The translations under genes and the position numbers were made by a program. From Polyangiaceae bacterium (GTDB lineage: Bacteria; Myxococcota_A; Polyangia; Polyangiales; Polyangiaceae): a stretch of DNA of 64,000 nt. Positions within the stretch are counted from its first letter, which is position 1; each line of letters opens with the position of its first letter. The stretch is taken from assembly GCA_020633235.1 (NCBI GenBank), contig JACKEA010000004.1, positions 558,001 through 622,000 of the forward strand, written 5' to 3'. The notes under the pieces are model-generated. The model did no database searches, was not told the DNA's origin, and was given only the letters and a program-made list of their open reading frames with translations. Below, piece after piece: positions 26,007 through 35,046 of the stretch.

Positions 26007-27818
26007 ATGATGCGCCTCACCTGGACTTGGCTGGCCGTTGGGATCGGTTTCGCGAGCGTCGTGGCTTGCTCGAGCAATGGAGGCGACTCGCGTTCCGAGG
26101 GAGGTGGAGGCGCCGCCGCCACAGGCGCAGGCGGGGGGCTCGACGGCGGAGCTGGCAACAGCTCGGGCGGCGTCGGGGGAGGGAGTGGAAGCAGTGGCGC
26201 GGGCGGGAGCGGCACCGGGGCCATGGCGGGTAGTGGTGGCGTGGCGGGCGGTGGTGGTGTCGCAGGGGGCGGCACCGGCGGTGTTGCGGGCAGTGGCGGT
26301 GTGGCAGGTGGCGGCACTGGGGGTGTGGCTGGGGCCTGCCCCGGGGGCTGCAATACGCCGCCCAGCCAGTGCTACGCGAAAACCGGCAGCTGTGAGAACG
26401 GCGCCTGCGTCTACCCATTCGTGGAAGGCGCGAGCTGCAACGACGGCAACGACTGCACCATCTCCGACGTGTGCAGCGGCGGCGTCTGTGAAGGAACGCC
26501 GATGCTGTGCAACCAGCCTCCCGCGTCCGTGTGCTCCGATGCTTCCACGCTCAAGGTGTTCGAGGGCGGAAGCTGCCAGGGCGGACTTTGTACTTACGCC
26601 AGCAAGCAGATCGCGTGCAACGGCGCCTGCAGCAACGGGGCATGCCAGAACGATCCCTGCGCCAGCGTCGTCTGCAACTCGCCGCCGACGTCGTGCCACA
26701 AGAGCACCGGAACCTGCTCCCAGGGCGTTTGCAGTTACGCGTTTGACGACGGCAAGTCGTGCTCGGACGGCAATGCCTGCACCGACCAAGACAGCTGCAA
26801 CGCCGGCGTATGCATCGGAGCACCCAAGATCTGCAACACCCCACCCCCCAGCACCTGTTCCGATGCCTACACCGTCAAGCTGTACCAGACTGTCGGCGCC
26901 TGCTCTGCCGGTAGCTGCAGCTATCCCGTCACCTACCTTAGCTGCGCCAACGGGTGCTCGGGAGGGAAGTGCACGACCTCCGGCTGGACGAAGATGATCT
27001 CCAATACCACCAGCACCTTGCAGGCGGTCTGGGGAACGAACAAGAGCTCGGTGTGGGCGGCAGGAGGGCCTACCGCCATCTACTACGACGGCGTCAAATG
27101 GCAGGTGCGCGCGCCGCAAGCGTTCTCCCTGACGGACGTACATGGAACGACGGCGAGCAACGTGTTCGCCATCGAGCACGACGGCAAGCTCCACAAGTTC
27201 AACGGCTCAACGTGGAGCTACGTGCTGACGGTGCCGGGTCTGACCAGCGCGTGTCTCTTCGTCGATGGTGACGATAGCCTATGGGTGGGTGGGCGCGACA
27301 ACATCAGCGGCAATGGCATCGTCACTGCGCTGTATCGCGTTCAGGGGACCAACGTGAACCTCGTCGGGGGAACCTCGACCTACATGGTCGCTACCGCAGG
27401 GCGCTGCAGCCTATGGGCAGCATCGCCAAATGACGTCTGGCTCTCTTCAGGCAAGACGCTGCACTACGATGGCAGCGCGGTGTCCGAGATCGACACGGCG
27501 TCGACGGCGATCTGGGGCCTCGCGCCGCTTCCCGTCTTCATGGCCTTCCAGTCGCTGAGTCGTTTCGACGGTACCAATACGGACGTCTTTCCGTTGGGGA
27601 CGACAGGAACGATCTTCGGGCTTCACGGCACTGCGCCGAACCGCGTGTTCGCCGCGCTAGCCACCAGCTCCCAAGGTCGCGTGCTGTTCTTTGATTCCCT
27701 CGGATGGACGCAGGAGCCGATCCCTGCGGGCACGAATAGTCTTTACGACGTCTATGCTGCGCCGTCCGGTGAAGTCTACGCAGTGGGCGACGGTGGCACC
27801 GTGCTCGTGGGCCCGTGA
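26007..27818 (+). CDS. Large Cys-rich surface lipoprotein with propeller domain
   Basis: A 603-residue lipoprotein. Lipobox C21 (FASVVACSS), then a Gly-rich linker of about 90 residues (GGVAGSGGVAGGGTGG repeats). Next come three to four Cys-rich modules of the pattern CNTPPSQC-YAKTGSC-ENGACVY ... CNDGNDC-TISDVCSGGVC. The last 280 residues are a likely beta-propeller (VWGTNKSSVWAAGG, VHGTTASNVFAIEHDG). Probably displayed on the outer surface; function unknown. The double ATG (26007/26010) leaves the exact start open. No partner gene is evident. Confidence 0.7.
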   Translation: MMRLTWTWLAVGIGFASVVACSSNGGDSRSEGGGGAAATGAGGGLDGGAGNSSGGVGGGSGSSGAGGSGTGAMAGSGGVAGGGGVAGGGTGGVAGSGGVAGGGTGGVAGACPGGCNTPPSQCYAKTGSCENGACVYPFVEGASCNDGNDCTISDVCSGGVCEGTPMLCNQPPASVCSDASTLKVFEGGSCQGGLCTYASKQIACNGACSNGACQNDPCASVVCNSPPTSCHKSTGTCSQGVCSYAFDDGKSCSDGNACTDQDSCNAGVCIGAPKICNTPPPSTCSDAYTVKLYQTVGACSAGSCSYPVTYLSCANGCSGGKCTTSGWTKMISNTTSTLQAVWGTNKSSVWAAGGPTAIYYDGVKWQVRAPQAFSLTDVHGTTASNVFAIEHDGKLHKFNGSTWSYVLTVPGLTSACLFVDGDDSLWVGGRDNISGNGIVTALYRVQGTNVNLVGGTSTYMVATAGRCSLWAASPNDVWLSSGKTLHYDGSAVSEIDTASTAIWGLAPLPVFMAFQSLSRFDGTNTDVFPLGTTGTIFGLHGTAPNRVFAALATSSQGRVLFFDSLGWTQEPIPAGTNSLYDVYAAPSGEVYAVGDGGTVLVGP

Positions 27819-27959
27819 GCTCGCGGTCAGGAGACGCCAAGCGTTTCCCTGTCTGAATCAGCTCGGTTGTGCGGGGTAGCGAGTCAGGCAGCCCGAGCGC
27901 AGAGACTCCGGACACGGACGGTGCCATGTCGGTTGGGTGTTTGTGCGGCGCGATGCCCG

Positions 27960-28493
27960 TCAGTTGCCGCCGGCGGCACCTGCCGCGCCACTGCTGCCGG
28001 CCATGCCGCCACTGCCGGCCATGCCGCCACTGCCGGCCATGCCGCCACTGCCCGCCGCGCCGGCCATGCCACCGCTGCCCGCCGCGCCACCCGCGCCGCC
28101 ACCGCCGGGCACGCACACCGGCACCTGCTCGCCACTGCCACCCGTCGTCGTGACCGGCAGGCACGCGTTGCCGCTGCTGCAGGTCCCCGAAGAGCAGAAC
28201 GGCGAGCACGTTCCCGAGGAGCTGCCGTTGGCACTCGGGAAGCAGAACAGCCCTGCGGCACAGGTCGGTTGCCCGATGATCAGCGAGCAGCCGGTGCCTT
28301 CGCCGTTGGCCGCGGTTGCGGCCAAGCAGCCGAAGTGGCCCGCGGCGTCCTTGGGCCAGCACGTCTCTCCGGACGCGCAGCTGCTGGGGTTCGACGCGCA
28401 GCTGCTGGTGCTGCCACCGCCGCTGCTGTCGTCACTGCCGCACGCCGCCAAGGCCGCCGAACCGACCAACGCCAAGAGCAAGAGCTTCTTCAT
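27960..28493 (-). CDS. Small lipoprotein with C-terminal Gly-rich tail
   Basis: A 177-residue lipoprotein. The signal and lipobox are MKKLLLLALVGSAALAACGS (C18). The central part has about ten cysteines in CASGETCWPKD- and CSSGTCSSGNAC-type modules. Unusually, the Gly-Ala-Met repeat (AGSGGM, four times) is at the C-terminus instead of next to the lipid anchor. Function unknown. Confidence 0.65.
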   Translation of the reverse strand: MKKLLLLALVGSAALAACGSDDSSGGGSTSSCASNPSSCASGETCWPKDAAGHFGCLAATAANGEGTGCSLIIGQPTCAAGLFCFPSANGSSSGTCSPFCSSGTCSSGNACLPVTTTGGSGEQVPVCVPGGGGAGGAAGSGGMAGAAGSGGMAGSGGMAGSGGMAGSSGAAGAAGGN

Positions 28494-28598
28494 GTCCGAT
28501 TCCTCCGGAGGGCGAAGCTCTCACCGTGTCGGCGCGCTGGCAAGCGGGCTCGAGCGGCTTTCTTTCCCGGACGGCCGGCCTCGACGTATTCGTCCAAG

Positions 28599-29261
28599 GT
28601 GGCCCAGAGCGCGTGGCAAGCGATCGCCGAGAGCAGGTCCGAGACGCGGCGGGCGGACGTGCGATTGCTGTCCGGCGCGGATCACTACGACGTGCTCGTG
28701 TGCAAGGAGCTGCCGCGCGCTCGCGTGGCGGTGTGGATCGCGACGGCCAACTTGAAAGAGCTGCGCATCGAGGCTCCGATCGGCACGCGAGCCCGCGCGC
28801 GCGGACGCTACGTGTCGATCCTCGACTCCTTACAGACGCTGAGCGACGCCGGCGTGGAGATCCGTTTGCTTCACGGGAGCGCGCCGACGCGACCGTTCGT
28901 TTCCGCGTTGAACCAACACCCTCGGTTGAAGAAGAAGCTGGCCCTACGGGAGTGCCCGCGGGTGCACCTGAAGACCATCACCATCGACGGGCGGCTCTTG
29001 TACCTGGGCAGTGCCAACTTCACCGGGGCGGGACTCGGCGCCCGCGCGGCGGAACGCCGGAACTTCGAGCTCGGCATCCTCACGGAGGACGACTACCTCC
29101 TGGACCAGGCGCAGGCGGAGTTCGACGCCATCTGGAGTGGGCGGCGCTGCGGCGCTTGCAAGCTGAGGAACGAGTGTCCGAAGCCCCTCGACAGGCCGGC
29201 ATTGCCCGGCGTGAAGCGCGCGCGGCCGGCCAAGAGCGCGCGGCGGAAGCGCGCGGGGTAG
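28599..29261 (+). CDS. Phospholipase D-like protein with one HKD motif
   Basis: A 220-residue PLD-superfamily protein. A single HKD motif is seen (HLKTITID, then LYLGSANFTGAG). A second half-site is absent, so it would have to dimerise, as Nuc-type PLD nucleases do. The tail carries four cysteines (RRCGACKLRNEC) followed by a Lys/Arg-rich end suited to nucleic acid binding. The GTG at 28599 (MAQSAWQAIAESRS) is chosen; upstream the frame is only a shadow of the opposing lipoprotein gene. Possible nuclease; substrate unknown. Confidence 0.6.
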   Translation: MAQSAWQAIAESRSETRRADVRLLSGADHYDVLVCKELPRARVAVWIATANLKELRIEAPIGTRARARGRYVSILDSLQTLSDAGVEIRLLHGSAPTRPFVSALNQHPRLKKKLALRECPRVHLKTITIDGRLLYLGSANFTGAGLGARAAERRNFELGILTEDDYLLDQAQAEFDAIWSGRRCGACKLRNECPKPLDRPALPGVKRARPAKSARRKRAG

Positions 29262-29301
29262 CCCTCTGGACGCAGGCGGCGCTTCGTGCGACGTCGAAGC
29301 C

Positions 29302-30342
29302 GTGGAGTACCCGACGCGTTTCGACACTTCCTACGATCTCGCGAAGCTGCCCTGGTTCGACGTGGTGGACGGCCGATTGGTGGTCGACGCGGACCTGCCG
29401 CCGGCGGTGGACGTGCACACGCACTTGGCGCTCGCGTACGTCCTGCCGCAGAAGCTGGATCTGAATCGCGAGTGGCCCAGCACCGAGCACTACCTGCCGC
29501 TTTCGGGCACGCTGGACCTGGACGTGTACGCGAACGTCAACTTCACGCCGGAAGATCTCACGAAGATGAAGCGGGATCTCTCGCTGGGCGCGGTCACGGC
29601 GGGGGGCATGCGGCGCACCCACACGTTGCCGAACTTGGCGAAGGAAATGAGCGAGCTCGGCGTGGTGGGCTCGGTGCTGCTGGCCATCGACTTCCCCGTG
29701 CTCTCGGACAACGCCGGAGATTGGCTTCGGGCTGCCAAGGGGCGCGACGAGTTCGTTGTGTTCGGCTCGGTGCACCCTTACAAGCCGCGCATGCGCGCGG
29801 AGCTCGACCGCCAGGTGGCGATGGGCGCCAAGGGCATCAAGGTGCATCCGGCGGTGCAGACCGTGATCCCGAGTGACCGCCGCGCGATGAAGCTGTACCG
29901 CGAGTGCGGAAAGCGGCACTTGCCGGTGCTGTTCCACTGCGGCCCGGTGGCCATCGAGCCGCCCCTGGGGCGCTACCTGTCACAGGTGCGGCACTACAAG
30001 AAACCGCTGGAAGAGACGCCGGACACCACGTTCATCTTGGGTCACAGCGGCGCGCTCCAGGTGGACGCCGGCATCGAGCTCGCCCGCCGCTACGACAACG
30101 TGTACGTGGAGATCGCCAGTCAGTCCCTCACGGGAGTTCGCAAGATCATCGAGCGCGTGGACCACGATCGCATCTTGTTCGGCAGCGACTGGCCCTTCTA
30201 TCACCAGAGCATGCCGCTCTCGAAGCTGCTGATCGCGACGGAGGGCGCGCCGGAGCTGCGCGACAAGATCCTGTATCGAAACGCCGCGCGCCTCCTGGGC
30301 TTGAGCACGGAGAAGCTCCTCGCCCGCCGCCGCGCCGCTTAG
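29302..30342 (+). CDS. Amidohydrolase-family TIM-barrel enzyme
   Basis: A 346-residue metal-dependent hydrolase of the Amidohydro_2 group. Metal site motifs in order: VDVHTHLALAY (HxH, about 35-45), GIKVHPAVQ, VLFHCGP, FILGHSGAL and ILFGSDWPFYHQ with the final aspartate. Members include decarboxylases and hydrolases of aromatic or lactone substrates; the substrate here is unknown. The start is GTG at 29302. Its stop overlaps the stop of convergent hcrC (TTAG, 30339-30342). Confidence 0.75.
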   Translation: MEYPTRFDTSYDLAKLPWFDVVDGRLVVDADLPPAVDVHTHLALAYVLPQKLDLNREWPSTEHYLPLSGTLDLDVYANVNFTPEDLTKMKRDLSLGAVTAGGMRRTHTLPNLAKEMSELGVVGSVLLAIDFPVLSDNAGDWLRAAKGRDEFVVFGSVHPYKPRMRAELDRQVAMGAKGIKVHPAVQTVIPSDRRAMKLYRECGKRHLPVLFHCGPVAIEPPLGRYLSQVRHYKKPLEETPDTTFILGHSGALQVDAGIELARRYDNVYVEIASQSLTGVRKIIERVDHDRILFGSDWPFYHQSMPLSKLLIATEGAPELRDKILYRNAARLLGLSTEKLLARRRAA

Positions 30343-30854
30343 CCCTTGCGGAAGCGTTCCCAGTACGGCGTTTCGCGAACGCCCGTGGCGGCGAGCTCCA
30401 CGGCTTCGAAGATCTGCGTGTAACCGGTGCAGCGGCACAGGTTGCCGGACAGGGCCTCGCGGATTTCCTGCCTGGAGGGGTTCGGGTTCTTGTTCAGCAG
30501 CGCCTTGGCCGACAGCATCATGCCCGGCTGACAGAACCCGCACTGCAGCGCACCGGAGCGATCGAAGGCGTCCTGCACGGGATCCAATCCGGTGCCGCCG
30601 GCCTTCTTGTGGAGCGGGGTGAGCCCTTCGATGGTGACGACTTCGCGACCTTCGGCGACCTGCGCCAGGGTGAGGCACGACAACACCGGTTCGCCGTCCA
30701 ACAGCACGGTGCAGGCCCCGCAGTCCCCCTTGTCGCACCCCTGCTTGGTGCCGGTGAGCCCCAGCTGGTAGCGCAGGGCTTCGAGCAGCGTCCAGTGGTC
30801 GGGCACCGCCAGCTCCAGGCGATCACCATTGACGACGAGGTTCAGGGTACGCAC
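30339..30854 (-). CDS. hcrC: 4-Hydroxybenzoyl-CoA reductase, [2Fe-2S] subunit
   Basis: The 171-residue gamma subunit with two [2Fe-2S] clusters. The plant-type cluster is C40, C45, C48 and C60 (GCDKGDCGACTV). The second is C105, C108, C140 and C142 (CGFCQPGMML, GNLCRCTGY). It links the flavin/4Fe-4S subunit to molybdenum. It is the only such subunit in the window, so it is the natural partner of hcrA/hcrB although 5 kb distant. The GTG at 30854 opens MRTLNLVVNGDRLEL, and a TATCAT -10 box ends 10 nt upstream, implying a nearly leaderless mRNA. Confidence 0.85.
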   Translation of the reverse strand: MRTLNLVVNGDRLELAVPDHWTLLEALRYQLGLTGTKQGCDKGDCGACTVLLDGEPVLSCLTLAQVAEGREVVTIEGLTPLHKKAGGTGLDPVQDAFDRSGALQCGFCQPGMMLSAKALLNKNPNPSRQEIREALSGNLCRCTGYTQIFEAVELAATGVRETPYWERFRKG

Positions 30855-30911
30855 GGCGGGAGGAATGATAGCGGCCCACGCGGCGGGACGCGAGGCGCTA
30901 TGCTCTGCACG

Positions 30912-31739
30912 GTGACGGATCGCGATGCTCGCATCAGCCCCACCGCCCACTACACCGCCTACGTGTGGCACCGCTTGCGGCTGCCCTACGCGGAGCACTT
31001 CGCCACGCCCACCGGCCGAACGCTATTTTGGAGCTTTCGCGCCGTGGGGGAGTGGCTGGCGGCGGCGAGCCGCACGGTGCCGAGCATGGTGCAGTACCTG
31101 GAGCTCCGCCACCGGGCGATCGAGCACGCGCTGTCGGAGATCGGGCCGGACCACATCCTGGAGATCGGAGCCGGCCTTTCCCGCCGGGGGGTGACCTGGG
31201 CGCTGGACCATGGCGTGCGCTACACGGAGGTCGATCTGCCGCACATGGTGGCGGCCAAGCGCGACGTCCTCGCGCGTCGCGGGCTGCTCTCGCGAGTGAG
31301 CGGCAAGCTGACCCAGGAACAGAAGGACGCGCTATCGAGCGACTTCGGCGCGTGGCTTCACGAGCGCTTGGCGGGCGCCGAGCGGCCGGTGGTGATTGCG
31401 GAGGGCGTGCTCGGCTACTTCGAGATGCCCGAGCGCGAGCGTATCGCGCGGTCCATCGCCGAAGGCCTCGCCGGGGGCGGTACGTTCCTGTGCGACCTGC
31501 GCTCCAACGAGGGCGGGCGCACGCTGGCGGTCACCTCGGAGCTCTTGAAGGGCGCCATCTGGCTGGTGACCCGAGGCCGCGGCGCCGCGGAGAACTTTCG
31601 CGACGAAGCGGACGTGCGGAGCTTCTTCGCGAGGACGGGCTTCACGACAGCGGAGCCGGTGCCCACGGAGCTGGCGACGCCGCACCTGGTGCAGCTGCGT
31701 TCCCCCGCGCGCGTGTGGCGCGGGGAGATCACTTCGTGA
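30912..31739 (+). CDS. SAM-dependent methyltransferase (LCMT/PPM1-like)
   Basis: A 275-residue class I methyltransferase of the leucine-carboxyl-methyltransferase-like family. SAM-binding motif ILEIGAGLSRRG, then VRYTEVDLPHMVAAKRD, VIAEGVLGYFE and FLCDLRSNEGG. These proteins often act on O- or carboxyl groups of natural products; the substrate is unknown. GTG at 30912 is preferred because a TATGCT -10 box ends 7 nt earlier, and the alternative ATG (30900) lies within that box. Divergent from hcrC; its 3' end overlaps the convergent phosphatase gene by 11 nt. Confidence 0.72.
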   Translation: MTDRDARISPTAHYTAYVWHRLRLPYAEHFATPTGRTLFWSFRAVGEWLAAASRTVPSMVQYLELRHRAIEHALSEIGPDHILEIGAGLSRRGVTWALDHGVRYTEVDLPHMVAAKRDVLARRGLLSRVSGKLTQEQKDALSSDFGAWLHERLAGAERPVVIAEGVLGYFEMPERERIARSIAEGLAGGGTFLCDLRSNEGGRTLAVTSELLKGAIWLVTRGRGAAENFRDEADVRSFFARTGFTTAEPVPTELATPHLVQLRSPARVWRGEITS

Positions 31740-33156
31740 TCGAGAAGGCGTCCATTTCGCTTCCGTCGGTGCGGATCGCCTTGTAGCTCAGCTTGTTCCC
31801 GTCCACGTCCACCATCACGTAGTGATGAGTCTCTTCGGTATACTTCGAGAAGTAGCAAGTGGACGCAGGATCGGTGCCGTACAAGTCCTTCGCCGCACCA
31901 CCGGACACTACGTACACCGTGCCGCTGCCGTTCACCGGCTCACCGTTGGGTCCCGCTTGCGCCACTTGGCCGTCCGTCGTTCCCGGCTGGAAACCACGGA
32001 TGGGCAAGGAGCGCTGATAGTTGTGGACGTGGCCGGTGAACACGATGTCCACGGCGTACTTGTCGAAGACGGGTTGCCACGTCTCTCGTGGCGCGAGGCT
32101 GTCCCCTTGATGGGAGCTGCCACAAGTGTAGGGCGCACGATGGAACGCCACGAAGACCCAGGGCGTCTTGCCGCGATCGACTTGGGCCAGATCTTCCTCC
32201 AAGAACTTCGTCTGCGGGTCCTTGTTGGTGCCCTCGCTCGATAGCATCACGAAGTGCGCGTTGGCGTAGTCGAAGGAGTACCACTCCTCTCCCTGCGCTT
32301 CTTCACCGGGCGAGGGATCTTGCGGTAGCGCGAACTGGCCGACGTAATAAACGGAGAGGTTGTCGTGATTGCCGTTCACGGGCATCAACGGCCGCGTGGC
32401 GATCAGATCTTGCGTCGCGAAGCTTCCGCTCTTGCCTTCGAAGAACTGCTCCCAATGACTTTGGTTTGCCGTGTTGTCGATGAAGTCTCCGGTGAAGACC
32501 TGGAAGTCCGCGCCACCGCTCGTGATCTGCTCCGACATCTGCGCGAAGATCTCGCCGCTGCCGCGAGAATCCCCAGTCACTGCGAAGCGGAAGGGGGCAG
32601 ACTGCCCCACCGGCGGCGCCGTGGCGGTGTCGTACACTTGGCTCCAGTGGCCGGCGCCGCCCACCTTGTAGAAGTAGGTGGTGTCCGGCTCCAGACCGCA
32701 GACGTGCACCTCGTGCACGCGTAGCTTCTGGGTGGTGAACAGCGGGCTGCCCAATAGCATCGTGTGTCCTGCGGCCACGTGCACCGCGCCGCTGGGACCA
32801 TCTGCCGCTTCGACGCCGGCCTTGTCCGTTCCATAGAGGACGCGGGTGAGTCGGGTGTCGAGGTCCGTGGCCCAATTCACGGCGACGGTGGACGACGAGG
32901 CTCCGGCCCAGCTCACGTGGATGTGTTTGGGTGCCGGATCGGCGCCTACTACGTCACGATCCCCGCTGGCTTCCTCCGCTGCGTCCGGGAGCGCGACCTG
33001 GTAGTCACAACCCTTGGGCGTGTAGGGGAAGGTCAGCTCCGCCGGAGGTTGGTCCGAGGGCTTTTTGGAGTCATCTTGGCTGCAGCCCGAGAACACCGCC
33101 ACGGCCAGCGCACCGACCGTAGGAAGCGCCACGAGCACGAGAGTGGCGGTCCGCAC
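31729..33156 (-). CDS. Purple-acid-phosphatase-like metallophosphoesterase lipoprotein
   Basis: A 475-residue secreted lipoprotein (lipobox C25, AVFSGCSQ; GTG start). A fibronectin-III-like N-terminal domain (IHVSWAGASSSTVAVNWATD) leads into a calcineurin-like phosphatase. Metal ligands are in FAVTGDSRG, FTGDFIDN, VNGNHDN, VAFHRAPYTCG and FTGHVHNYQRS. It probably releases phosphate from organic esters outside the cell. It overlaps the convergent methyltransferase by 11 nt. Confidence 0.85.
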   Translation of the reverse strand: MRTATLVLVALPTVGALAVAVFSGCSQDDSKKPSDQPPAELTFPYTPKGCDYQVALPDAAEEASGDRDVVGADPAPKHIHVSWAGASSSTVAVNWATDLDTRLTRVLYGTDKAGVEAADGPSGAVHVAAGHTMLLGSPLFTTQKLRVHEVHVCGLEPDTTYFYKVGGAGHWSQVYDTATAPPVGQSAPFRFAVTGDSRGSGEIFAQMSEQITSGGADFQVFTGDFIDNTANQSHWEQFFEGKSGSFATQDLIATRPLMPVNGNHDNLSVYYVGQFALPQDPSPGEEAQGEEWYSFDYANAHFVMLSSEGTNKDPQTKFLEEDLAQVDRGKTPWVFVAFHRAPYTCGSSHQGDSLAPRETWQPVFDKYAVDIVFTGHVHNYQRSLPIRGFQPGTTDGQVAQAGPNGEPVNGSGTVYVVSGGAAKDLYGTDPASTCYFSKYTEETHHYVMVDVDGNKLSYKAIRTDGSEMDAFSITK

Positions 33157-33171
33157 GTCACACAGCGTAGC

Positions 33172-34116
33172 TCAATTTGCCTCGAGGGGCGCGTACATGG
33201 CCCACCATGACCAGTTCCAGTAGTCGTCGCAGGCGCCGCTCTGGTAGCTCCGCTGGTTTCGCACCATGAAGTCCTGAATGCCGTTGTAGATCCACTCCAC
33301 CTGGCCCATGCCGACCATCACGCCGGGCTGGCCCGGGCCGACGTCGAAGAGCAGAGCGTAGTCGCCAGGGGCTTGAGCGCCTCCACAGCCGGGGGTGTTC
33401 AGATAGCAGCCGATGTCCGCGACGGAGACGGACAAGGGCGACTCCTTCGGCGGTGTGGCGGTGCGGTCCGTTGCGAGCAGCCACCAGCCGTTGTCGTTCG
33501 ACCAGACGGGGTTCTGCTCGCCGCCCCAGTTGGCAACGTTGCGGATCGAGAGCTGGGTCGAGCAGACCATCCAGACTTTGTTCAGCTCCTCGCGTACGTC
33601 GACGAGAGTTCCGACGGGGATGTTCAGATCCAGCCCTTCGGCCTTCACCGTGACCGTGGTGAACATCTGAATGCAGTCCGCGTTGGGCGGGCAGGTGTCC
33701 ATCACGAAGGTGTTGTTCGCGCTCTTCACGACGCGGCCGGTGTGCTGCCACACGACGTTGGGCGAGCCACCGCTGTCGGGACACACCGGGCCGGGGGCGA
33801 ACTGTGAGTCGATGGTGACGGCCACGATGTCGTGGGTCTCGCCGCAGGCGATGCCGCCGCCGGAGCCCGCGACGCCGCCGCCCGCGACGCCCGCAAAGCC
33901 GCCGCTGCCGCCCGCGCCGTAGCCGCCCGCGCCGCCCGCGCCGTAGCCGCCCGCGCCGCCCGCGCCGTAGCCACCAGCGCCATAGCCGCCGCTGCCGCCC
34001 GCGCCGCTGCCGCCCGCGCCGCTGCCCCCGCTGCCGCCTTGGTTGACCGAGCCGCCACACGCCGCCGCCGCCAACGCCGCCGCCACCGTGATGCCTACGC
34101 GAGTGAGGAAGTGCAT
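33172..34116 (-). CDS. Lipoprotein with long Gly-Tyr-Gly-Ala linker
   Basis: A 314-residue lipoprotein (lipobox C20, ALAAAACGG). Residues about 24-90 are repeats of GGYGAGG and GGSGAGG, one of the longest linkers here. The 220-residue C-terminal domain starts CGETHDIVAVTIDSQFAPGP and has three or four cysteine pairs and Trp-rich strands (NDNGWWLLATD, WNWSWWAMYAP). Domain unrecognised; possibly carbohydrate-binding. Confidence 0.65.
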   Translation of the reverse strand: MHFLTRVGITVAAALAAAACGGSVNQGGSGGSGAGGSGAGGSGGYGAGGYGAGGAGGYGAGGAGGYGAGGSGGFAGVAGGGVAGSGGGIACGETHDIVAVTIDSQFAPGPVCPDSGGSPNVVWQHTGRVVKSANNTFVMDTCPPNADCIQMFTTVTVKAEGLDLNIPVGTLVDVREELNKVWMVCSTQLSIRNVANWGGEQNPVWSNDNGWWLLATDRTATPPKESPLSVSVADIGCYLNTPGCGGAQAPGDYALLFDVGPGQPGVMVGMGQVEWIYNGIQDFMVRNQRSYQSGACDDYWNWSWWAMYAPLEAN

Positions 34117-34217
34117 GGTCGCGACTTCCTGCAACCTACGTGCCCGCGGCGGACCGACAAGCTTCGGAGAAAACGACCGCTGAGTTGGCACACGCTGCGC
34201 CAGACCGGGCCACGCGA

Positions 34218-34745
34218 TCAGCTGGGGAAGTACGCGCCAGTGCCGGCTTCGAAGGGACGCAGGACCTTGTCCTCCGTGGGGAAGCGCAGGGCGAAGAGCA
34301 CCCAGCTCACCCCGAAGAAGGGGTACGCAATCCACGAGGCGAAGCCCATGAAGCCGAGCACGAAGCCGAACAGGGCGATGGACTCGCTCAACGCCAGGGA
34401 CAGGATGAAGGGGGTCTGGAACAGTAGGAACGCCTTGCGGCGGGCCTCGTCCGGCTTGGCGAACACCCGGCGCTTGGGACCCGAGCGGTAGGGCAGCACG
34501 TCGGAGCCGGCGTCCGCCATCTCTTCGATGGTGTCGAGCTTCACCCGGGCCACGGCCTGCCGGTACTGGACCCGCGGCACCACGAAGCTCATCACCGCCG
34601 TCGTCAGCGCCACGAGAGCGAACATGGGGGGCAGCATGGGCGGCGGAGGACCGGGATTCTCCGGGTGCACCACGAGCATCATGAACACGAACACGAAGGT
34701 GGAGCCGAAGATGGCTCCCCACAGGATGCGAGGTACTCCCAACAT
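34218..34745 (-). CDS. Membrane protein of unknown function
   Basis: A 175-residue protein with two hydrophobic hairpins: about 7-25 and 38-58, then about 108-127 and 130-150. They are separated by a basic cytoplasmic loop (KLDTIEEMADAGSDVLPYRS). No family recognised. It starts 27 nt downstream of a small membrane protein gene on the same strand. Confidence 0.6.
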   Translation of the reverse strand: MLGVPRILWGAIFGSTFVFVFMMLVVHPENPGPPPPMLPPMFALVALTTAVMSFVVPRVQYRQAVARVKLDTIEEMADAGSDVLPYRSGPKRRVFAKPDEARRKAFLLFQTPFILSLALSESIALFGFVLGFMGFASWIAYPFFGVSWVLFALRFPTEDKVLRPFEAGTGAYFPS

Positions 34746-34772
34746 CGCCCGCAGCCTACACGGCCGGCCGAG

Positions 34773-34964
34773 CTACAGCCAGTGACGCTGCGCGGCGTGG
34801 CGATAGGCGAGCAGGCCGAGGAACGTGGTCGCGATGGCCAGGCGTAGGCCGATCGCCAGAGCGGGAATGTCCGAAGCGGGAACGAGCCAGCTTTCCACCG
34901 AGGCTCCGAGCGCGGCGACGCCGAAGACGAAGAGCGGTGCGCGGGGCAGGGAAACGGACGTCAT
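34773..34964 (-). CDS. Small membrane protein
   Basis: A 63-residue hydrophobic protein (MTSVSLPRAPLFVFGVAALG ...) with two probable helices and a basic end (YRHAAQRHWL). The ATG at 34964 gives the most compact protein. Probably co-transcribed with the downstream membrane protein gene. No function assigned. Confidence 0.45.
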   Translation of the reverse strand: MTSVSLPRAPLFVFGVAALGASVESWLVPASDIPALAIGLRLAIATTFLGLLAYRHAAQRHWL

Positions 34965-35046
34965 GGCTCGGCAGGCGTAACGCCGTGCGTCGCAGCGGGG
35001 CAAATTCCTGACGGCGGGCCGAGGGCGGCGCTATTCTCGGACTCTG

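Noticed and set aside
27867..28598. N-terminal extension of the PLD-like protein by about 240 residues
   Set aside because: That part is the antisense of a lipoprotein gene with a clear signal peptide.
33850..34045. Tandem DNA repeats as a mobile or CRISPR-like element
   Set aside because: They encode the Gly-Tyr-Gly-Ala linker of a lipoprotein in frame.
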